Below the pieces are notes generated by a model. It saw nothing but the letters and a program-made list of their open reading frames with translations. It did no database searches and was not told where the DNA came from. The position numbers and the translations under genes were made by a program. DNA of 64,000 nucleotides from Oxytricha trifallax (taxonomy: Eukaryota; Ciliophora; Spirotrichea; Sporadotrichida; Oxytrichidae): positions 16,359-80,358 of the forward strand of contig ARYC01017089.1 in assembly GCA_000711775.1 (NCBI GenBank). The letters are read 5' to 3'. Of this stretch, positions 58,301-64,000 are shown piece by piece (positions within the stretch are counted from its first letter, which is position 1; each line of letters begins with the position of its first letter).

Positions 58301-60382
58301 TCAAAACCGTACTAGGAGGTACATTAAAAAAATTAAATTTTAAAATCTCCACTCCTAAATTTACAAGAACAGCTTTAGGAGCACCACCTAACTTCACAAA
58401 ACACATTTAGGTGCATTTTAATGAATAAAATGGATGAATTAGTTTATAAATTATCACTAAATCTAAGAAATATAAAACTAATGTCTTGTACTCTGTTCTC
58501 ATTAAACCTCTCTAAACCTTTCAGAATATGCTCTTACTCTTGTATAAAGGTAGAATTTAAATAGCTTGTATAATTATTAATAGTATTTATAAAATGAGCG
58601 GTAACTTACTTAGAAAAGCGGCATTGTCTTGGTATTAGCCAGCAAAAACTTTCTTTCATGAATCAAAAGAAATTTGAGACTTGCGATGCCTCTACCTAGT
58701 ACGAACCTGAAATTTTTCTTACTTTAGGTATCAGACTTTGAATAGCAATTCAGTTGTTAAATAGAAATGCAGAGCTAAGAAATTTAATGCGAAGTTCCAA
58801 AGAAAATGGTTGAAGAGGAGGAGGAGAAAAAAGAAATAAAAGCATTACATTAATGTGAGGAGTGTGAGAAAAACTTCACTTATAAATCTGCTCTTAAGCG
58901 TCATATCTTAGAGCAGCACTCTAACAAGCCCAAGCTCTATCTTAAGCATGATAAGATAGATGGAAAATATTTCTGCCCTTACTGCAATAAATAATACAAT
59001 CATTCAAGAGATCTAAAAGTTCATCTATAAAACCATCATGGCAAGAAGTTTGAAGTAATAGATCCAGAGACAGGTGAGGTCATCCTTTAAAAAAGAAAGC
59101 CAAGAGACCCTTTAGAAACTTTGGAACAAAGAACAAAGAAAGAAAATAAACTATTAAAGCAGTAAGAAACCTCCCAGCATCAGAGATAGTAAAAATCACT
59201 CTTAAGATGCATGCACTTAAACTTACAATATTGAATATAATTGACCTTAAAGAGTGTAAAGAAAGTTATCTTATCCTTGAGGATAAATTTGAGAAGAAAG
59301 TCATAACAGATAAGTAGTTCGCATACAAGATATATCCGTTCAACTACTTCAAATGCGATGACAAGTATCAAATGGAATTCGTAAATGAATACCAAGCACT
59401 TACGAAGTCAAGAGATAGATAGTGCAGATTTATAATAAAGCTCGATGCTATTCTGCTTGCTCAAGATCATGTAGCTTTTCGTCTTCCTCTATATTAAATG
59501 ACATTAAGAGACTACATTTAAGATTAAAGAACACCAAAGTAGTTACCTCTTATTCTTACAAATGTTTGCAAAGGCATTGAGGAGCTGCACACTCTTGGAT
59601 ATGTTCATAGAGATTTGAAGCCTGGAATATAATCCTTGACTTTTCACCTCTCAGAGTAGTAATAATAGATTTCAATAGATCATAAAGAGTTGAAGCTTCA
59701 GGAATTGGCAACGTGTATGGTACTCCTGGATACTTTCCAGAAAGAGAGGACTGGAGAGATGGTGATATTAAGTGGGATATATGGGCTCTCGCAGCAATTA
59801 TTTGTGAATGCGATATGGCAAGAAATGATTACTAAAGCTGCAAAAGAGAGAAAGGTTCAAAATAGAGAATACAGCAATATCTAGACTAGAATAAGATAAA
59901 AGGTAGAATGAAAGACATGGCTGAGTAGATAATTATTAAGCCTAATCACAGAGCTGACCATACAATAGACTAAATTATAAGTTGGATAGGAGAGATAAAG
60001 TTTAGAAAGCTGCCTCATGATGCCAAAGTACTGTTTGAGTGAATAATAAAAATAAAAAACTTGCATTACACACTAATTTATATTACATTATAACCCTAAA
60101 CCCCTACATAAACCCTATCAAAACCCTAATAAAGCTTGCGTTAATAGTCTACTTTCATCAATCAAAAACTCAATCAAACAACTTCAGGGGTTTTGGGGTT
60201 TTGATTGTGTTGGTGATGAAGTTACACTTGCTGATGTATTTATCATACCACAGTTCTTCGCTTGCGAAAGATTTGAGGTTGACCTCAAATAATTCCCTAA
60301 CCTTATGGAGATAAGATCATCTTTGGAATCATTACCTGAATTTATTGCTGCAGATCAAAAAAATCAACCAGATTACGTTTGA
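55302..60382 (+). CDS. Zeta-class glutathione S-transferase / maleylacetoacetate isomerase, split by a TBE
   Basis: ATG 55302 to TGA 60380-60382. Removing IESs 55337-55432 and 55526-55556, introns 55630-55700 and 55963-56000 and the TBE with one ATT leaves exactly 226 codons, the normal size. Motifs: [21 protein letters not shown] (zeta SSxSxRVR; the usual Cys is Ala), [20 protein letters not shown] with the glutathione-binding ES, ETRPELRQLLP, and [14 protein letters not shown] of the C-terminal domain. The enzyme isomerises maleylacetoacetate in tyrosine breakdown. The TBE sits between the codons for KY and CVGDE, and the last ~57 codons lie 4.2 kb downstream. Confidence 0.92.
55337..55432. 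other. IES, GAATC pointer, 96 bp
   Basis: GAATC at 55332-55336 and 55428-55432. Removal gives [20 protein letters not shown]. Confidence 0.8.
55526..55556. other. IES, TA pointer, 31 bp
   Basis: TA at 55524-55525 and 55555-55556. Removal gives [16 protein letters not shown]. The 2-bp pointer is minimal but the joined frame matches zeta transferases. Confidence 0.65.
56178..57228 (+). pseudogene. TBE-2 DDE transposase, single frameshift
   Basis: Starts [20 protein letters not shown]. An HTH ([18 protein letters not shown]) is followed by the three catalytic blocks [21 protein letters not shown] and [11 protein letters not shown] of the Tc1/IS630 family. An extra T in the run 56925-56928, just before the second catalytic Asp (ILF-VDNLS), breaks the frame; all other parts read through to TGA 57226-57228. 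It could be a recently inactivated copy or a homopolymer sequencing error. Confidence 0.8.
57235..58028 (-). pseudogene. TBE-2 22-kDa-class gene with small indels
   Basis: Start ATG 58028-58026 ([16 protein letters not shown]). The frame slips by one base near 57985, then reads [10 protein letters not shown], intron, [54 protein letters not shown], a 26-nt intron (GTAAGC..TTATAG) and [19 protein letters not shown]. The stop depends on a base near 57250 that differs from copy 1. Confidence 0.6.
58248..58391. promoter_or_regulatory. TBE-2 intergenic inverted repeat
   Basis: TTAGGTGGTGCTCCTAA (58248-58264) and its exact reverse complement TTAGGAGCACCACCTAA (58375-58391), with related TTAGGTG/CTAGGAGGTAC units between. 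It occupies the same place as the GGTACC array in TBE-1, between divergent 22-kDa and kinase genes, but its sequence is unrelated. Confidence 0.5.
58594..60042 (+). pseudogene. TBE-2 zinc finger-kinase gene, decayed
   Basis: Two good C2H2 fingers ([44 protein letters not shown]) in a frame broken upstream and downstream by TGA. The kinase part keeps [10 protein letters not shown], then loses several residues and the frame before VVIIDFNRS and [13 protein letters not shown]. It is clearly homologous to the intact gene of copy 1. Confidence 0.75.
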
Positions 60383-60578
60383 TTCTAAAATTGCTCAAAA
60401 TCAATATTACCACGTTTATTTATTGATAAAAGATATTTAATTTTTAATTGCATTTCATAATAACATTGAATAAAGAAAAATTGAGGGAACTTTTATTTTG
60501 AAAAATATAAAAGCTAGAATATACTGTATGTTTGATGTTACCACTTATTTATATAATTTATGACTTAAATTATTTCAT

Positions 60579-62368
60579 TCACTGAAACTTATTTTGGTTT
60601 TATCTTTGACTCTTAAGATTTTCTAAACCCTCTAAGAATTTTTGAATATCAGCAGTTGTGATTTTTCCAGTTTTATTCTCAAATTGTTTGAGAAAGTTGA
60701 CAAAGTATTCCTTAAACTTATTGTACTCCTCTGCAAAGAATATCTGGCCTTAATGTGACATTGGTTAATTAGAGCCTTACATTACTTTCTTCATCATGTT
60801 GGCTAAATAGTCTTCTGAAGTTAAATTGGATTATATTGCTTCAGCACGATTGCTTGACTGATCTTTAGTCTCTTCCTCATCCTCGTTTAGCTCTCCCTCC
60901 AAGTTCTTTTGAAGCTTTAAGTCTTCTTCGTTCAAATTATCTACGGCCTTAAGGTGCCTTTAAAGTCTATCAAAGATTGGCTTGCATTCATCACATTAAC
61001 ATGAGCTCTCAATGAAAGCATCGTCAATTATAATGTCGAAAGGCTGAAAATCTGGGTTAACTTGAGGTGCATTTTCTTTACAGTTAAATCTTCCTTAAAA
61101 TTAAACTACTTTTTCAGCAGCATTTGAGAGCTTTTGTCTTTTACTTGGTGTTTCATTATTCTTATGCTAAATTTAGTCTTGGCTTGTTTCATGAAAGAAA
61201 TCTTTGTATTAAAGGAGCTTAATTCCATACTTTTAAATTTGACAGTTCTTACAAATCAAAATGAACTTTTCATCAGGCTAATCACTTAACTTAGGATTTA
61301 GATGATGATTATGATACCAATCCTCGCATTCAAAGCACTATATCATAAATTAGTCGATCAACTCAGTTTGGTGAGGCTGCTTGCAGTAACAGTAGATATC
61401 AAAGAAGTTCTGATTGTATCTATTCTGATCGTTTTCGTAGTCTTCCTTATTTTCATATAGGGAACATGAGAAAGGCATGCGTCCATTACCACAATCACAT
61501 CTGAAATCAAGTTTAGCGTAAAGTTCAACTACATCATGATTTTCGTGGCAGTGTAACATACATCCTAGACATATGCCATGAGGCTTCAGTTCCTTCATTA
61601 ACTCAGGAAAAGCACAGAAACCCTGTTTCATAATCTTTTCAGCATCCACTTCTTCAGCACCTGGTAAATTTTTAATTTATTCCATGTAGCATGTGATGCA
61701 GCTATAGACTTACTAATAGATGTAGCCATCAGTATATCTACACTTTTTTGTGAGCTCTATAGTTAACGGTTATCATTTGAATAAATCTTATCGGTATAAT
61801 TTAGTTAATATAAATTAAATTGCGCACTAATTTCGCACAATTTAACTTTTAGTTTAGATTTTTTTGTAGTCTAATTAATCAATCAGCAATACTTACCATT
61901 TTTACTAAGCTGATTGTGCAGTTTTTCCTCTCTTTCAGCATCTATGTAGAGCTGCGATAATGTCTTAACATCTTCCTCGTCACTCTCTTCAACCACTGCT
62001 TGGCTCTTAGTAGCACTCCCCAACAACTTTGTGGGACTCTCTGGATCCAAGAATTCTTTCTTCTCTTTAGAAAATTTATTTGCATTTTCAATTTTAGATG
62101 GAGAATTCGATATATCTTCCTCAATTTGTTGATGCAATTATTGCTGAATCTCATTTTTTTAAATTTACTATTATTAATTGCTGCCGCTTTCGATTATGTT
62201 CTGAGAACTAGATCCATCTTAAGTGCTGCCTTGATTTGAGATTTCAGCTTAATTTTATAGCTTATGCATTTCTGAGTTGGGAGATAGGTGGGTCTCTGGT
62301 TTTTGAAATTCAGAGTCAGGTTGTGCAATGTTTTTCTAGAGATCGTTGTTATTTTCAAATTTTTCCAT
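60579..62368 (-). CDS. UBR7-like protein (UBR box and PHD-type finger)
   Basis: ATG 62368-62366 to TGA 60581-60579. Removing intron 61757-61896 leaves exactly 550 codons. After a disordered N-terminus and acidic stretch (EESDEEDVKTLSQLYIDAER), the UBR box starts CRYTDGYIYQQVYSCITC and continues ICLGCMLHCHENHDVVELY, FRCDCGNG. A PHD-like finger follows: YCYCKQP, MIQCFECEDWYHNHHL, ILICKNCQ. A late Cys motif (SSCQCDEC) and helical C-terminus complete the UBR7 pattern. UBR7 proteins are candidate ubiquitin ligases acting on histone H2B or N-degrons. No IES was seen in this gene. Confidence 0.88.
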
Positions 62369-62611
62369 CTAATTTAATTTGATTATAATTTAGTAATTCG
62401 AATTTTTTTTATGCACTATGAATTCTACTTAGATTTGTTTCAATCAATTTATTTTATAAGTGATAAATTAATAATCAAGGTAATCTCTAAATATTCATTT
62501 TATTGAAGATTACTTCATTTTCATAACTCTTCAAATTTAATCTAAAACATGAATTCCAAGATTTTTTAATCTTTACTTTTCATTCAAACCTGAAAATTCT
62601 ATTAACTTATA

Positions 62612-63201
62612 TCAGTTCATTTTGCTCATCATTCTATCAATCATGTCTTTAAGTTATTGCTTATTTTCAAAATTATTATGATCTTCTCTGTAAGTTTTAA
62701 TGTAAGTGGAGTATATAAAAAGCAGCACAATCATAATTAGCTTAAATTGTAATATCATCTTTTCAACTTCTTATACTTCTTGGCTATCACTATAATCCAT
62801 ATAACTGCTTGCTGTTTTTGCCTTATTGTCAAATCCCAAGTATATGTTCTTTATCAATCGATCCTATAAGTTAATTAGTTTCCAATTTCAAGTTTGATTA
62901 TATCAATATAAACTTGGTGAATACTTACTGCAAAAGGGGTGACTGAGATACTCATAACAAATTTTATTGAGAAAAATTGAATCCAAACCCGCTCCTCTGC
63001 AGTGGGATATTTCCTCTTCATTGTTAAAATCAAAAGGACTCCTGAGAATATCATAGCAACTCCAGCCCAATGATTCATTTTCTTAAGGTTTGCATCGTCA
63101 TGTAAGTCAAATGTCCTAAAATCTACTGTGTTTTAAAGCACAATTAAAGATGCAACAATAAATGAAGAAAATAGATGCAGCAAACGTATTACTCTTTTCA
63201 T
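62612..63201 (-). CDS. Four-helix membrane protein, unrecognised
   Basis: ATG 63201-63199 to TGA 62614-62612; exactly 175 codons after removing intron 62864-62928 (GTAAGT..TTATAG). Hydrophobic segments: LLHLFSSFIVASLIVLQ, HWAGVAMIFSGVLLILT, WIQFFSIKFVMSISVTPFA and LQFKLIMIVLLFIYSTYI. The loops are charged. No family assigned; a small organelle or plasma membrane protein is likely. Confidence 0.65.
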
Positions 63202-63439
63202 TTTTAATTAAAAAAGTAAACAATTTAGTTTAAATTTCGAATCAAATCAATACTTTTGGCAAATAAATACAAAAAGATAGTTCAAGATTGCGCCAATATT
63301 TCAAGTTAAATAATCAAGGTATAATTAAATTAGGGTAGCTCTATTTTACATTTAAATTTACATTTTGTTCAATTACTTAGCGAAAGCTAATTCTATTAAA
63401 GCTCTCTTAATTTCATAAATATTATTTAGACTTTTTCTC

Positions 63440-64000
63440 TCAAATAAATGGATATACTTTTAAAAAGTTATAATACTAATTTTTTATAATTTGATAAGTA
63501 GCTTACTAAATTTAAAGTGAGGTAGGTTATCTGTTAAAATTGAATTTTGGGAGATACCGCTCTCTTCCTGTTTCACAATGCTTAGCATAGTACCATTTTT
63601 CAATTTTAGCCTGACTTATTTTACCTCTTTATTTAAGCTGTCTGCTTATGACTAGATCTAGCTCATTAGACTGTTTAGGTTCACAGCTTTTACTTATTAT
63701 ATTTTCACTGAAGTTTGTTACTAGAAGCTCTTAGGTTTCTTTATTGGTTTAGACTTTTAAACAAATATTTTTGAAATATTGTTGAGTTTTATTTGATTGA
63801 CAAAATAGTTATACACTAAATATACTATATTCAAATTAATAAGATTTTACTTTCATATTTTAATAAACAAAAACTCTAATTTAAAATATCTACTATAATT
63901 ATTAAATTGTATCTTTACAGACCATAATTACTCTATTTATAAGTCAGTCTATTTAAAAGAAAGAAGTTGGAAGGAAAATATGATTTAAACTCTCAAAAAA
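63440..64000 (-). CDS. Partial gene at window edge, unrecognised
   Basis: A frame runs from about 63770 to TGA 63442-63440: KETQELLVTNFSENIISKSC, EPKQSNELDLVISRQLKQRG, KISQAKIEKWYYAKH then CETGRERYLPKFNFNR. It is charged and coding-like, with Gln encoded by TAA/TAG. The last ~25 codons are low-complexity, so the real stop may differ. 63780-64000 is AT-rich; the start presumably lies further upstream, beyond the window or across an IES. Confidence 0.4.

Larger units (their letters stand above)
56040..60203 (+). mobile_element. TBE transposon copy 2 (4.16 kb)
   Basis: Inverted ends CAAAACCCCAAAACCCC extend to ~100-bp inverted repeats (next bases TGAAGTAGTTTGATTGAG), flanked by ATT (56037-56039 and 60204-60206). 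Genes: transposase (56178-57228, +), 22-kDa class (57235-58028, -), zinc finger/kinase (58594-60042, +). The order is that of copy 1 in reverse orientation. It interrupts a glutathione transferase gene, and removal with one ATT is exactly in frame. Confidence 0.95.

Overview
The window reads as germline (micronuclear) DNA of a stichotrich or spirotrich ciliate of the Oxytricha/Stylonychia/Tetmemena type. Three things support this. (1) Genes only make sense if TAA and TAG are read as glutamine and TGA is the only stop. (2) Coding segments (MDSs) are interrupted by AT-rich internal eliminated sequences (IESs) bounded by short direct repeats (pointers); deleting the IES plus one pointer restores the frame. 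Several full gene models built this way have lengths exactly divisible by three. (3) Two 4.1-kb elements end in CAAAACCCCAAAACCCC inverted repeats and are flanked by ATT duplications; these are the telomere-bearing elements (TBEs) known from Oxytricha. Conventional spliceosomal introns (GT..AG, about 26-160 nt) are also present. Genus and species cannot be fixed from this window.

Layout. 1-457: C-terminal part of a Cys-rich protein (+). 661-2597: Rab-like GTPase (-) carrying a foldback MITE. 2821-6109: NEK-type kinase (+). 6303-8181: Na+/H+ exchanger (-). 8583-11393: CAF1/POP2 deadenylase (+). 11.6-13.3 kb: a possible gene fragment and a G-rich inverted-repeat element. 13317-15764: unknown protein (-) interrupted by a tRNA-headed, SINE-like insertion. 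16054-17100: unknown protein (-). 17214-19829: probable AP-5 mu subunit (-). 20056-21344: sedoheptulose-1,7-bisphosphatase-type enzyme (+). 21510-22694: RABL3-like GTPase (+), convergent with a small membrane protein at 22715-23098 (-). 23216-26131: B-box/coiled-coil/TLDc protein (-). 26263-27126: unknown (-). 27313-28824: AGC kinase (+). 29012-30917: scramblase-like protein (+). 31025-32176: Rab7-like GTPase (+) with a second MITE. 32332-38268: patatin-like phospholipase (-) with a third MITE that itself holds a complete TBE. 39419-40556: second patatin (-). 40764-44315: carboxypeptidase-like protein lacking its metal site (+). 44430-about 54230: a series of ankyrin, WGR and PARP segments (-), probably one giant gene. 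54329-54905: small basic protein (-). 55302-60382: zeta-class glutathione transferase (+) split by a second TBE. 60579-62368: UBR7-like protein (-). 62612-63201: four-helix membrane protein (-). 63440-64000: partial gene (-).

How it fits together. The genes are mostly unrelated housekeeping, signalling and trafficking genes, as expected where each becomes its own nanochromosome in the macronucleus, so there is no operon logic. What unites the window is mobile DNA acting as IESs: three related foldback MITEs, two TBEs, a SINE-like insertion with a 14-bp target duplication, and a G-rich inverted-repeat element. Four of these insertions lie inside reading frames and are removable to the base. 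Coordinates of IESs and introns were read by eye; those described as exact are pointer-supported and frame-checked, and the others are stated as approximate.
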